Below, piece by piece: positions 38,490-47,371 of a DNA stretch of 64,000 nucleotides (positions are counted from its first letter, which is position 1; the number at the start of each line of letters is the position of its first letter). Both the position numbers and the translations under genes were made by a program. Source of the DNA: SP197 sp965242595 (GTDB lineage Bacteria; Pseudomonadota; Alphaproteobacteria; SP197); contig OZ251464.1 of the NCBI GenBank assembly GCA_965242595.1, positions 310,001 to 374,000 of the forward strand. Reading direction: 5' to 3'. A model generated the notes under the pieces. The model was not told the origin of the DNA. It saw only the letters and a list, made by a program, of their open reading frames with translations, and ran no database searches.

Positions 38490-39743
38490 ATGGAGATTTG
38501 CGCCCTGGGCGAACGCCCGCCGCTGGGCCAGGTGCCCCGCCGCATGCACGCCTTTGCCGTCCGCCAGGACCGTTTCGGCGAACCGGAGACCGCCTGGCAG
38601 CGCGAGATCCTCGACGTGCCCCGGATCGGCCCCGACGAGGTGCTGGTCTACAACATGGCGACCGGCATCAATTACAACAACGTCTGGGCGGCGCTGGGCT
38701 ATCCGCTGGACGTGATCGCCCAGCGCCAGAAGATGGGCGAGGCGGAGGATTTCCACGCCGGCGGCTCCGATTGTTCGGGCATCGTCTGGAAGGTGGGCGC
38801 CGAGGTCGATAGCGTGAAGCCGGGCGACGAGGTGGTGATCCACTCCGGCTGGTGGCCGGCGTCGGACCCCTGGGTGCAGGCCGGGCGCGACCCCATTCTG
38901 GCGGATTCCGCCCGCATCTGGGGCTATCAGACCAATTACGGCAGCTATTGCCAGTTTGCCCGCGCCCAGGCCCATCAGTGCCAGCCCAAGCCCAAGCACC
39001 TCTCCTGGGAAGAGGCGGGTTGCTACATGCTGTGCGCCTCCACCGCCTGGCGCATGCTGATGGGCTGGCCGCCGCACACCGTCGAGAAGGGCGATGCGGT
39101 GCTGGTGTGGGGCGCGGCCGGCGGCCTGGGCGCCTATGCCACCCAGATCGTGCGCGCCATGGGCGGGCGCCCCGTGGCCGTCGTCTCCGGCGAGGCCAAA
39201 CGCGCCTTCTGCCTGAACAACGGCGCCGTGGGCGCGATCGACCGCAACGCCTTCGACCATTGGGGCAGGATGCCGTCCACCTCCGGCCCCGATTACGGCG
39301 CCTGGGCCGCTGGCGCCAGGGCCTTCGGCAAGGCGATCTGGCAGGCGCTGGGCGAAAAGACAAGCCCCAGGATCGTGTTCGAACACCCGGGCGAGGCCAC
39401 CCTTCCCACCAGCGCCTTCGTCGCCTCCACCGGCGGCATGGTGGTGATCTGCGCCGGCACCAGCGGCTACGACGTCACGCTGGATCTGCGCTATCACTGG
39501 ATGCGTCAGAAGCGCCTGCAGGGCAGCCATCTCGCCAACGACGACGAGGCCGCGGCCGTCAACCGGCTGATGATCGCGGGCCGGATCGACCCCTGCCTGT
39601 CGCAGACCTTCGCCTTCGACGAGATCGGCAAGGCGCATCAGCTGATGCACGACAACCGCCACCCCGCCGGCAACATGGCCTGCCTGATCAATGCCCTGGA
39701 GACCGGCCAGGGCCGCACCGCCCCCGCGCCCGCCGCCGGGTGA
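38490..39743 (+). CDS. Crotonyl-CoA carboxylase/reductase homologue with an altered CO2 pocket
   Basis: 417 residues of the enoyl-CoA carboxylase/reductase group of zinc-less medium-chain dehydrogenases. NYNNVWAALGYP, GGSDCSGIVWKVG, VLVWGAAGGLGAYATQIV, VFEHPGEATLPTSAF and MRQKRLQGSHLAN match Ccr enzymes. They reduce crotonyl-CoA with CO2 fixation to ethylmalonyl-CoA in acetate assimilation. Of the CO2-pocket residues reported for the Kitasatospora enzyme (Asn81, Phe170, Glu171, His365), the asparagine region and His347 are kept. The aromatic/Glu pair is Tyr-Gln (Gln147) in WGYQTNYGS, where WGYET is usual. Strong AGGAGGAACAGCC precedes the ATG. No other ethylmalonyl-CoA pathway gene is nearby. 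Confidence 0.87.
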   Translation: MEICALGERPPLGQVPRRMHAFAVRQDRFGEPETAWQREILDVPRIGPDEVLVYNMATGINYNNVWAALGYPLDVIAQRQKMGEAEDFHAGGSDCSGIVWKVGAEVDSVKPGDEVVIHSGWWPASDPWVQAGRDPILADSARIWGYQTNYGSYCQFARAQAHQCQPKPKHLSWEEAGCYMLCASTAWRMLMGWPPHTVEKGDAVLVWGAAGGLGAYATQIVRAMGGRPVAVVSGEAKRAFCLNNGAVGAIDRNAFDHWGRMPSTSGPDYGAWAAGARAFGKAIWQALGEKTSPRIVFEHPGEATLPTSAFVASTGGMVVICAGTSGYDVTLDLRYHWMRQKRLQGSHLANDDEAAAVNRLMIAGRIDPCLSQTFAFDEIGKAHQLMHDNRHPAGNMACLINALETGQGRTAPAPAAG

Positions 39744-39785
39744 GGGCGCCGGCAGATCGCAGCAGACCGGCGCGGAGGCCAGGGC

Positions 39786-40514
39786 GTGACCAGGGAGGGC
39801 ATAGAGCGGCTGTTCACCGCCCTGGAACGGGCGGTGCCGGAACCGAAGACCGAGCTCGACTACCGCAACCCCTTCACGCTGCTGGTATCGGTGGTGCTGT
39901 CGGCCCAGGCGACGGACAAGAGCGTCAACCAGGCCACCCCGGCGCTGTTCGCCCTGGCCGATACGCCGGCGAAGATGGTGGCCCTGGGCGAAGACGGTGT
40001 GCGCGCCAGGATCAGAACCATCGGCCTTTTCAACACCAAGGCGAAAAATGTCGTCGCGCTTTCACAGCGGCTGCTGGACGACCATGGCGGCGAGGTGCCG
40101 CGCAGCCGCGAGGCGCTGCAGGCGCTGCCGGGCGTCGGGCGCAAAACCGCCTCGGTGGTGGCCAACGAGGCCTTCGGCGAGGCCGCCATCGCCGTCGATA
40201 CCCATGTCTTCCGGGTGGCCAACCGCACCGGGCTGGCGCCGGGGCCGACGCCGGAAAAGGTGGAAAAGCGGCTGGAGCGAACGGTGCCGGCGCGTTGGAA
40301 AAAGGGCGCCCATCACTGGCTGATCCTGCATGGGCGCTACACCTGCCTGGCGCGCAAGCCCCGCTGCTGGCAATGCGTCATCGCCGACCTCTGCGCCCAT
40401 GAGCCCAAAACCCCGGCCCCCGAGGCCGCCACGCCCGCCCGCCTGCCGCCGCCCGCCCCTCCGGCGGAGCGCAGAAGGGGCGCGCGAAGCAGGGGCCGGC
40501 CCCGCCGGGGCTGA
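39786..40514 (+). CDS. nth: Endonuclease III (DNA glycosylase/AP lyase)
   Basis: 242 residues. The numbering happens to coincide with E. coli Nth: Lys120 in the helix-hairpin-helix LPGVGRKTA, Asp138 in AVDTHVFRVANR, and the 4Fe-4S cysteines 187, 194, 197 and 203. It removes oxidised pyrimidines and cleaves the abasic site in base-excision repair. The C-terminal 35 residues are a Pro/Arg-rich tail not found in E. coli. GTG start with GGAGG upstream. It follows the ccr-like gene by 42 bp and may be co-transcribed. Confidence 0.95.
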   Translation: MTREGIERLFTALERAVPEPKTELDYRNPFTLLVSVVLSAQATDKSVNQATPALFALADTPAKMVALGEDGVRARIRTIGLFNTKAKNVVALSQRLLDDHGGEVPRSREALQALPGVGRKTASVVANEAFGEAAIAVDTHVFRVANRTGLAPGPTPEKVEKRLERTVPARWKKGAHHWLILHGRYTCLARKPRCWQCVIADLCAHEPKTPAPEAATPARLPPPAPPAERRRGARSRGRPRRG

Positions 40515-40547
40515 ATCGGCGCCACCCTGCCAGGGCCGAGCGCGCGC

Positions 40548-41234
40548 CTAGAAGACCAGCGCCACGGCGCGCACCGGGCAGCCGGTGCCGTCCTTCATGG
40601 CCAGCGGCAGGCACACGAACAGGAACTCCTTGCCCGCCAGCCGCTCCAGGTTGCACAGCTGCTGCACCATGGAGACGCCCTGCCGGTTCCACACCGCGTG
40701 GGTGGGCCACCACCATTCGTCCGGGTCGTCCATGCCGATCAGGTCGGTGCAGAACAACGGGATGCCCCGCTCCACCAGCCATTGCGCCGCGTCCGCCGGC
40801 ACGTGGGGCCGTTTCGTGGCGAAGCCTTCCTTGCCCCAGTCCTTGTCGCTGCCGGTCCAGCAGACGCAGGCGCGGTCGGGGCCGATGGGCCGGCCGCTTT
40901 TCTCCTCGGCCGCTTTGAGGTCGGCGATGGTGATGGCCTCGCCGGGGCCGCGATGGGTCAGGTCGAGCAGATGGCCGGGCAGCACCAGCCGCTCCAGGGG
41001 CAGCTGATCAACGCTGGCGCCCCTGGCGTCGCAGTGGCGCGGCGCGTCGATATGGGTGCCGCAATGTTCCGGCATCAGCATCATGCGGCTCTCCATGGCC
41101 ATGGCGCCGCCGGTGATCTGCGAAAGATAGGCGTGGTCGTCGATGGGAAAGAAGGTCACCTGCCCGCCGATATTGGGCATGTTGGAATACATGGCGTGGC
41201 TGAGATCGACGATCTCCTTGACGACGGGCAGCAT
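40548..41234 (-). CDS. Cyclase-family metal hydrolase (kynurenine formamidase-like)
   Basis: 228 residues of PF04199. The metal-binding motif HCGTHIDAPRH (His57, His61, Asp63, His67) is intact, and the DLSHAMYSNMPNIGGQVTFFP start is typical. Known members hydrolyse N-formylkynurenine, isatin or other cyclic amides. GGGGGAGG lies upstream of the ATG. It follows the FAD oxidoreductase gene on the same strand after 83 bp, so the two may process one nitrogen compound; the divergent importer could supply it. Substrate unknown. Confidence 0.87.
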   Translation of the reverse strand: MLPVVKEIVDLSHAMYSNMPNIGGQVTFFPIDDHAYLSQITGGAMAMESRMMLMPEHCGTHIDAPRHCDARGASVDQLPLERLVLPGHLLDLTHRGPGEAITIADLKAAEEKSGRPIGPDRACVCWTGSDKDWGKEGFATKRPHVPADAAQWLVERGIPLFCTDLIGMDDPDEWWWPTHAVWNRQGVSMVQQLCNLERLAGKEFLFVCLPLAMKDGTGCPVRAVALVF

Positions 41235-41317
41235 GGCGCGTTCCTCCCCCGGTGCGGCGATGCGGCCAACCATAGCGCCGCCGCCGCTCGCCTCACAGGG
41301 GCCGGTGGTGGGGCCGC

Positions 41318-42667
41318 TTACTTTTCGTGGCGGTTCGACCAGATGTCCCAGGCGATGCGCAGCGGCACGGCGATGCGGGTCAGCGGGCGCGGCGGCAGGG
41401 CGGCGGGCGCGCCCAGGGCGTCCATATAGGCGATCAGCCGGTTGTCGCGCCCGCAGGCCATGTCGGCGGCCAGCAGCCCCGAAACGGTGCCCTTGGTGAC
41501 GCCCACCGCGTTCTGGCACACCGCCGCCCAGATATTGCCCGCCACCTGGCCGAAACCCGGCGCGCCGTTGCGCGAAAAGCACACGAAGCCGGTCCAGGTA
41601 TGCTCCATGGTCACCTCGGGCAGCATGGGAAAGCGGGCGCGGAAACAGGCCATATGCCCCTGCCTGGCCGCCCGCCTTTCGTCGTCGGAGGCGCGCATGG
41701 CGGGCGCGTGGCGAAAGCCCTGGCGGATCAGGATGCGGCGGTCTTTGGTGAAGCGCATGGTGACGCCGGCGATGGCGTTGGCGGGCGTCAGCCCCCAGTC
41801 GCCGACGCCGCCCAGGGCGGCATGTTCCTCCTCGCTCAGCGGGCGCGTCAGGCTGGCATGGGCGGCGATGGGCACCAGCCGGTTGGCGAAAAAGCCGAAC
41901 TGTTCGGCAAAGCCGTTGGCCGCCAGGATCATGCGCGGCGCCCGCACGCTGCCGGCGGGGGTGGCCAGGGCGATGCCGTTGGCCCGTTCCATCCGCACCG
42001 CCGGTGTGTTTTCGTAAAGCGTGACATTGTCCGGCAGATGGTCGGCCAGCCCGCGGGTCAGCGCCGCCGGGTTCATCAGCACGCAGCCGGGGGTGTGAAC
42101 CGCCGCATGGCAGCAGGGCGTGCCGATCTCGCCGGCCAGGGCGTCGGCGTCCAGCCAGCGGAAGGGCTCGCCCAGCGCCTCCAGCTCGCGGGCGAAGGGT
42201 TCCAGAATGTCGCGGCTGCCCCGCGCCGAGCGGGCGGCATGGTATTTGCCGCGCCGTTCCCAGTCGCAGGCGATGCCATGGCGGGTGACCTGGTCTTCCA
42301 GCCAGGCGATGGCGGTCCGGGCCAGTTCCATGAAGCGGTGGCTGGCGTCCAGCTCTTCCAGCGAGGCGCCGACATTGTGGGGCAGATCGATGGCAAAGCC
42401 GCTGTTGCGCCCGGATGCGTTCTCGCCCACTTCGCCAGCATCCATCAGCACGATGTCGTCGCCGGGGCGGTTGTCCGCCAGGCGGCGCGCGGCCGCCAGC
42501 CCGGCCCAGCCGGCGCCCAGCACGATCCAGTCGGCCCGGCGCTCGCCTTCCAGCGGCGGCTTCGGGCTGCGGCGCTCCAGAATGCGGCTCCAGCCGTTGC
42601 GGTTGTCCTCGCGGGGCAGGATGCGGATGGTAGTCGTCTCGGGCGTCTCGGGTGTTTCTGTCGTCAT
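41318..42667 (-). CDS. FAD-dependent oxidoreductase of the DAO family (gamma-glutamylputrescine oxidase-like)
   Basis: 449 residues. Dinucleotide-binding VLGAGWAGLAAARRLADNRP at about residue 48, then GENASGRNSGFAIDLPHN as in PuuB/OrdL-type oxidases, and the C-terminal GNIWAAVCQNAVGVTKGTVSGLLAADM closing the FAD site. Relatives oxidise the amine of gamma-glutamylputrescine or other secondary amines, releasing aldehyde and peroxide. Start taken at ATG 42667, with only a weak Shine-Dalgarno; a TTG 21 bp upstream is less likely. Divergent from the PotD-like importer across 225 bp, a typical uptake-plus-catabolism arrangement for polyamines or methylated amines. Confidence 0.85.
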   Translation of the reverse strand: MTTETPETPETTTIRILPREDNRNGWSRILERRSPKPPLEGERRADWIVLGAGWAGLAAARRLADNRPGDDIVLMDAGEVGENASGRNSGFAIDLPHNVGASLEELDASHRFMELARTAIAWLEDQVTRHGIACDWERRGKYHAARSARGSRDILEPFARELEALGEPFRWLDADALAGEIGTPCCHAAVHTPGCVLMNPAALTRGLADHLPDNVTLYENTPAVRMERANGIALATPAGSVRAPRMILAANGFAEQFGFFANRLVPIAAHASLTRPLSEEEHAALGGVGDWGLTPANAIAGVTMRFTKDRRILIRQGFRHAPAMRASDDERRAARQGHMACFRARFPMLPEVTMEHTWTGFVCFSRNGAPGFGQVAGNIWAAVCQNAVGVTKGTVSGLLAADMACGRDNRLIAYMDALGAPAALPPRPLTRIAVPLRIAWDIWSNRHEK

Positions 42668-42892
42668 GGACCAGATCCAGCGGGGCAACGGCCACCTTAC
42701 CTAGCACGCGAAGGGCGGTGGCGGCAGGCGGCGCGCCATCCTCCCGAAGCGCGGCCCCCAAAACGTGACTCAGGGCACGGCATGGCCGGGAATTGCTTTT
42801 CCCGCCGCGCCGTGCCAGCGTCCGGGGAAGGGCCGCGCCCGCCGTCGTCCCATGGCGGCCTGTCGGCCCGGCGTCGAAAGGGAGGAGGTTCC

Positions 42893-43945
42893 ATGCGCAA
42901 GACAGCTTTCCCGGCCGCGGCGATGCTGGCGGCCGTCCTGGTCGCCGCCCCGGTCGCGGCCCAGGAGGTGCGGGTGTTGAACTGGCAGGGCTACGGCACC
43001 GACGAGGTCTGGGCGGTCGATCTGTTCCAGGACGAGACCGGCATCGAGGTCGTGCACGACTACTTCAACTCCGAACAGGAGATGCTGACCAAGCTGCGCA
43101 CCAGCCCCGGTGCCTACGATGTGGTGCTGATCAACAGCGCCTACACCCGCCAGGCGGCCGAAGAAGGGCTGATCGCGGCCATCGACCCGGCGGCCATCTC
43201 CAATTTCGACGATCTCTCGCCCGGCCTGCGCAATGCCGCCGAATTCGCCTGGCAGGGCGCGCTTTACGGCGTCGCCTGGACCTGGGGGGTCACCTCCATC
43301 GCCTACGACACCGACGAGGTCACGCCCGGCGACAGCATCGACATCCTCTGGGATCCGGCCTATGCCGACAATGTGGCGGTGCGCGACGATTCGGTGGAAA
43401 ACGTCTATCTGGCCGCCCTGGCCACCGGCCAGAACATGAACGCCCCCGCCGATCTGGACGCCATCCGCGAAAAACTGCGGGCGCTGAAGCCGCAACTGCG
43501 CACCTTCTGGTCGTCGGAAGACGAATGGAACAAGGAGTTCGCCGCCGACAGCTTCGACGTGGCGGTCTATTGGTCCGGTTCGGCCTCGCGCAGCGCCAAG
43601 GCTTTCGGCCTGCCGGTGGGCTATCTGATCCCGCAGGAGGGCGCCATCGCCTGGCTCGACGGCCTGTCGCTGGGGGCCGACGCGCCCAATCCGGAAGGCG
43701 CGTTGGCGTTCATCGATTTCATGGTCAGCCCCGAACACTATGTGGCATGGGATAACCAGGTGGGCGCCCCCGCCTCGGCCAACGCCGTCGCCATGGGCCA
43801 GCTGCCGGAAGACGCCTTCAATCGCCGCGTGCTGGGCGATCCGCAGGCCACAGCCAATCTGCAGTTCATGGCGCCGCTTTCCGACGAGACCCGCCAGACC
43901 TTCCTGGATATCTGGGAAGAGACCAAGGCGTATTACGCCGAATAG
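42893..43945 (+). CDS. ABC transporter periplasmic binding protein (PotD/PotF-like)
   Basis: 350 residues with a signal peptide (MRKTAFPAAAMLAAVLVAAPVAAQ). The mature start EVRVLNWQGYGTDEVW and the following FQDETGIEVVHDYFNSEQEMLTKLR are typical of polyamine/opine-type binding proteins; VLINSAYTRQAAEEGLIAAIDPA and GVAWTWGVTSIAYDTDEV continue the fold. Ligand residues cannot be assigned with certainty. AAAGGGAGGAGG precedes the ATG. First gene of a PotD-B-C-A ordered importer, followed by a strong hairpin that probably raises its level over the permeases. Confidence 0.88.
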   Translation: MRKTAFPAAAMLAAVLVAAPVAAQEVRVLNWQGYGTDEVWAVDLFQDETGIEVVHDYFNSEQEMLTKLRTSPGAYDVVLINSAYTRQAAEEGLIAAIDPAAISNFDDLSPGLRNAAEFAWQGALYGVAWTWGVTSIAYDTDEVTPGDSIDILWDPAYADNVAVRDDSVENVYLAALATGQNMNAPADLDAIREKLRALKPQLRTFWSSEDEWNKEFAADSFDVAVYWSGSASRSAKAFGLPVGYLIPQEGAIAWLDGLSLGADAPNPEGALAFIDFMVSPEHYVAWDNQVGAPASANAVAMGQLPEDAFNRRVLGDPQATANLQFMAPLSDETRQTFLDIWEETKAYYAE

Positions 43946-43956
43946 CGGGGGACGGT

Positions 43957-43990
43957 CTCCGCCCCCTTTCCGGGCAGGAAGGGGGCGGAG
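43957..43990 (+). promoter_or_regulatory. Intercistronic hairpin between binding protein and permease genes
   Basis: A perfect 12-bp stem (CTCCGCCCCCTT at 43957-43968 with 43979-43990) and a 10-base loop fill the gap after the binding-protein gene. Its 3' arm overlaps the GGAGGG of the first permease gene. It could stabilise the upstream message, cause partial termination, or mask the permease ribosome-binding site, all leading to excess binding protein. Confidence 0.65.
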
Positions 43991-43998
43991 GGTCGGCC

Positions 43999-44865
43999 AT
44001 GCGGATCGAGGCGCGCCGCCGCCGGGCCATCGCGGCGCTGACGGCGCCGGCCTATCTGTGGCTTACCGCCACCGTCTTCCTGCCGCTTTCGGCGATGCTC
44101 TATTTCAGCTTTCAGGAGAAAGGCCCGTTCGGGACGCATGAGAGCGGCTTTACCCTGGAACATTACGAAGCCTTCTTCGCCAAAGGCTATCTGCTGGCGC
44201 TCACCTGGCGTTCGCTGGAAATGGGCTTCCACGTCACGCTGATCTGCGCCCTGGTGGGCTTTCCCGCCGCCCTGGCCCTGGCCCGGCGCATTCGCGGGCG
44301 CTGGCGCGAGGCGCTATTTCTGCTGGTGGTGCTGCCGTTCTGGTCCAACGCCCTTGTGCGCGTCTTTTCCTGGACCGTGGTGCTGCGCCCCGACGGCGTG
44401 CTGGATCGGGCGGCCAGCCTGCTGCTGCCGGGGCTGCCGGCCATCGATCTCACCGATTCCTATGCCGCCATCGTCATCGGCCTGGTCCATTCCTATCTGC
44501 CCTACATGATCCTCACCTGCTATCTGTCGCTGCAGGCGATCGACGATTCGCTGATCGAGGCGGCGCGTTCCCTGGGCGCCGGCTGGGCGGGCGTCATGTC
44601 CCGCGTGGTGCTGCCGCTGGCCCTGCCGGGGCTGGTGGCGGGGGCCATCCTCATCTTCGTGCCGGTCATCGGCTCCTTCTTCGAACCGCGCCTTCTGGGC
44701 GGGCCGAAGGGCGCAGTGATCGGCACGGTGATCGAGGAACAGTTCACCGTGGTCTCCAACTGGCCCCTGGGCGGGGCGCTTTCCTTCATCCTGCTGGCCA
44801 TCGTGCTGCTGCTGCTGGCGGCGGCCGTGCCGGTGCTGAAGGGTCGCCTGGGGCCGGCATCGTGA
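43999..44865 (+). CDS. ABC transporter permease (PotB-like)
   Basis: 288 residues with six predicted membrane helices of the BPD_transp_1 family. The EAA loop that contacts the ATPase is SLIEAARSLGAGWAGVMSRVVLPLALPGLVAG. N-terminal FLPLSAMLYFSFQEKGPFG and periplasmic HESGFTLEHYEAFFAKGY resemble PotB of polyamine importers. ATG preceded by GGAGGG within the hairpin. Its stop overlaps the GTG of the second permease (GTGA). Confidence 0.9.
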   Translation: MRIEARRRRAIAALTAPAYLWLTATVFLPLSAMLYFSFQEKGPFGTHESGFTLEHYEAFFAKGYLLALTWRSLEMGFHVTLICALVGFPAALALARRIRGRWREALFLLVVLPFWSNALVRVFSWTVVLRPDGVLDRAASLLLPGLPAIDLTDSYAAIVIGLVHSYLPYMILTCYLSLQAIDDSLIEAARSLGAGWAGVMSRVVLPLALPGLVAGAILIFVPVIGSFFEPRLLGGPKGAVIGTVIEEQFTVVSNWPLGGALSFILLAIVLLLLAAAVPVLKGRLGPAS

Positions 44866-45653
44866 GGGGGGCGGAACGCGCCGGCGCCATCCTCGCCAGG
44901 CTGTGGCTGGCGCTGGTGCTGGTCTTTCTCTATCTGCCCATCGCCGTGCTGGCGCTGATGGGCTTCAACGAATCGGTCCACTACACGCTGCCGTTCGAAT
45001 TCACCACCCGCTGGTATGAGGCGCTGGCGTCCAATCGCCGCCTGGTCCAGGCCGGGCTGAACAGCGTGCTGGTGGCCCTGGCCAACACCGCCATCGCCAC
45101 CCTGCTTGGCACCATGGCGGCCTTCGCCCTGGCCCGCTACCGCTTCCGCGGCCGCAGCCTGCTGCAGCTGATGCTGCTGCCGCCGATCGCCATCCCCTGG
45201 CTGATCACCGGCACCGCCATGCTGGTGCTGTTCTTCTGGACCGGCATCGGACGCGGCCTGCACGCCATGCTGCTGGGCCATGTGGCGCTGTCGCTGCCCT
45301 ATGTGGTGGTGGTGGTGGGCGCCCGCCTGGCCAGCATCGGGCCAGAGCTGGAGGAGGCCGCCGCCAGCCTGGGGGCGTCGCCGCTGCAATCCTTCATGCG
45401 GGTTTCGGTGCCGCTGCTGGCGCCGGGCATCGTGGCGGCGGCGCTGTTCGCCTTTGCCGTGTCCTTCGATCAGTTCGTCATCTCCTATTTCCTCGCCCCG
45501 CCCGGCGTCTCGGTGCTGCCGGTGGAGATTTTCTCGGCCATCCGCAAGGGCTTCACGCCAGAGGTCAACGCCGTCTCCACCATCGTCATCCTGGTTTCCA
45601 TGGCGGCGCTGGTCGCCTTCGCGCGCCTGGCCCGCTTCGGGGGCGAGCGGTGA
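44862..45653 (+). CDS. ABC transporter permease (PotC-like)
   Basis: 263 residues with six membrane helices. The PotC-like N-terminus FLYLPIAVLALMGFNESVHYTLPFEFTTRWYEAL and the EAA loop ELEEAAASLGASPLQSFMRVSVPLLAPGIVAA are clear. GTG start overlapping the previous stop; its own stop overlaps the GTG of the ATPase gene. It pairs with the PotB-like protein to form the channel. Confidence 0.9.
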   Translation: MRGAERAGAILARLWLALVLVFLYLPIAVLALMGFNESVHYTLPFEFTTRWYEALASNRRLVQAGLNSVLVALANTAIATLLGTMAAFALARYRFRGRSLLQLMLLPPIAIPWLITGTAMLVLFFWTGIGRGLHAMLLGHVALSLPYVVVVVGARLASIGPELEEAAASLGASPLQSFMRVSVPLLAPGIVAAALFAFAVSFDQFVISYFLAPPGVSVLPVEIFSAIRKGFTPEVNAVSTIVILVSMAALVAFARLARFGGER

Positions 45654-46699
45654 GCGCCGTCGCCGTCCGCGCCGTCACCAAACGCTACGGCGCCGTCATG
45701 GCGCTGGATGGCGTGTCGCTGGATTTCCCCGATGGCATGTTCTTCGCCCTGCTGGGCCCCAGCGGCAGCGGCAAAACCACCCTGCTGCGCGCCATCGCCG
45801 GCTTCGTAGAGCCGGATGCGGGCCAGATCCTGATCGATGGCGCCGATGTCGCCCATATCCCGGCGCACAGGCGCCATATCGGCATGGTGTTCCAGAATTA
45901 CGCGCTCTTTCCCCATATGAGCGTGTTCGACAACATCGCCTTCGCCCTGGCGGTGCGCGGCGTGGCCAGGGCGGAAAGGCGCCGCCGTGTCGCCCGCATG
46001 CTGGAGCTGGTGCGGCTGGAAGGGCTGGAAGGCCGCCGCCCGCGCCAGCTCTCCGGCGGCCAGCAGCAACGGGTGGCGCTGGCCCGGGCGCTGGCGGCCG
46101 AACCGGGCGTGCTGCTGCTGGACGAGCCGCTGGGCGCCCTCGACAAGCGCCTGCGCCAGGAGATGCAGATCGAGCTGAAACGCATCCAGCGGGCGGTGGG
46201 CACCACGGCTATCTTCGTCACCCACGATCAGGAAGAGGCGCTGACGCTCTCGGACCGCATCGCCATCGTCGATCGCGGCGCCCTGGTGCAGGTGGGCGCG
46301 CCAGATCGGGTCTATGAGCGCCCGGCCAACCGCTTTGCCGCCGCCTTTCTGGGCGCTGCCAATTTCCTCTCCGGCCCCGCCCGGGGCGCCATGGTCGCCG
46401 TCGCCGGCCTGGGGCCGGTCAGGGCGGCGGCGGCGCTGGCCGGGCCGCAGGCGACGCTGGCGGTGCGCCCGGAAAAGATGCGCCTGGCACCGGCAGACGC
46501 CGCGCCGGAAGGCGCCAACCGCGCCCCCGGGCGCGTGGCCCAGCGGGTCTTCTCCGGGGCCAGCGTCACCTATGTGGTGGAAACGGCCGCCGGTCCGCTG
46601 CGCGTCTTCCAGCGCAATGGCGGCCAGGCCCTGGCCGAGGAAGGCGCCGAGGTCGCCGTTCTGTGGTCGCCGCAGCACAGCGTGGCGGTGGCGGATTAG
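45650..46699 (+). CDS. ABC transporter ATPase (PotA-like)
   Basis: 349 residues. Walker A LLGPSGSGKTTLLR, Q-loop MVFQNYALFPHMSVFDNIAF, signature LSGGQQQRVALARALA, Walker B VLLLDEPLGALDKRLR and switch histidine VTHDQEEAL; a C-terminal TOBE domain (about 260-349, VRPEKMRLAP). Characteristic of polyamine/thiamine/iron-type importers. GTG start in a 4-bp overlap with the permease gene. Last gene of the importer operon; a short GC-rich inverted repeat follows (46699-46729), possibly a weak terminator. Confidence 0.93.
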   Translation: MSAVAVRAVTKRYGAVMALDGVSLDFPDGMFFALLGPSGSGKTTLLRAIAGFVEPDAGQILIDGADVAHIPAHRRHIGMVFQNYALFPHMSVFDNIAFALAVRGVARAERRRRVARMLELVRLEGLEGRRPRQLSGGQQQRVALARALAAEPGVLLLDEPLGALDKRLRQEMQIELKRIQRAVGTTAIFVTHDQEEALTLSDRIAIVDRGALVQVGAPDRVYERPANRFAAAFLGAANFLSGPARGAMVAVAGLGPVRAAAALAGPQATLAVRPEKMRLAPADAAPEGANRAPGRVAQRVFSGASVTYVVETAAGPLRVFQRNGGQALAEEGAEVAVLWSPQHSVAVAD

Positions 46700-46867
46700 C
46701 GGGCGCGCTCACGGCCCCCACTCGCCCGCGCAACCCGATGCCGGTTCCCGGGAACGCCTGGCCGCCAGCGCCCGGTGGCCGATTCGCGAACGGCCCATCG
46801 CCGTTTTGCGCTGCCACGTGTTTCGCAGCACCCCCGTCGCCCTCGAACACGAGAGCAGGGCCGCCGC

Positions 46868-47371
46868 CTAGGGGCGCTGCCACTGGCAGGTGGCGGTGGA
46901 AACGGTCCAGTTGTCGGGCAGATAGGCGGTGGTATAGGGGCAATCGCCGCTTACGCCGGCATATTTGCCGGTGCCGCCCACGATCCGCTGGCTGCCCTGG
47001 CCGCCGCCGCCCACCGCGACATCGCCCGCCCGGCGCTGCGCCAGCCCATACCAGGCATCGCCGTCGCCATCGGTGAAGGTGCAGGGCGCTTCCAGTTCGA
47101 TGCTGTCCTCTGCACTCTTGGCATAAACCAGGCAGATGGCGCGGTAATGGGTGCCGGCCTCGAACGGGCCGCCGCTGCTGGCAACGACGCTGCCCGTCCC
47201 CTGCAACGGCCCGGCGGTGACGGTCTGCCCGCCATGGTCCAGCGTCGTATAGCCGTGAACGGCGCTTTCGATGAAGGTGAAGCTGCCGCTCTCGTCGGCG
47301 GCGGCCGGTGCCGCAGCGGCAAGGCCGGCGGCAGCAAGCAGCGCGGCGATCTTCCCCGAACGGATGCGCAT
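46868..47371 (-). CDS. Secreted protein of unknown function (small beta-barrel-like)
   Basis: 167 residues with a clear signal peptide (KIAALLAAAGLAAAAPAAA, cut before DESG). The mature part is short strands with Gly turns; IVGGTGKYAGVSGDC resembles the GTGKYAGA signature of allene-oxide-cyclase/dirigent-like barrels. Four cysteines may form two disulfides in the periplasm. GGAG lies six bases before the ATG. No operon partners; convergent with the importer operon across 168 bp in which nothing else is seen. Function unknown. Confidence 0.75.
   Translation of the reverse strand: MRIRSGKIAALLAAAGLAAAAPAAADESGSFTFIESAVHGYTTLDHGGQTVTAGPLQGTGSVVASSGGPFEAGTHYRAICLVYAKSAEDSIELEAPCTFTDGDGDAWYGLAQRRAGDVAVGGGGQGSQRIVGGTGKYAGVSGDCPYTTAYLPDNWTVSTATCQWQRP

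Noticed and set aside
46699..46729. Inverted repeat GCGGGCG/CGCCCGC after the ATPase gene as an intrinsic terminator
   Set aside because: Seven-base arms with a 17-base loop and no T-run; common by chance at this GC content.
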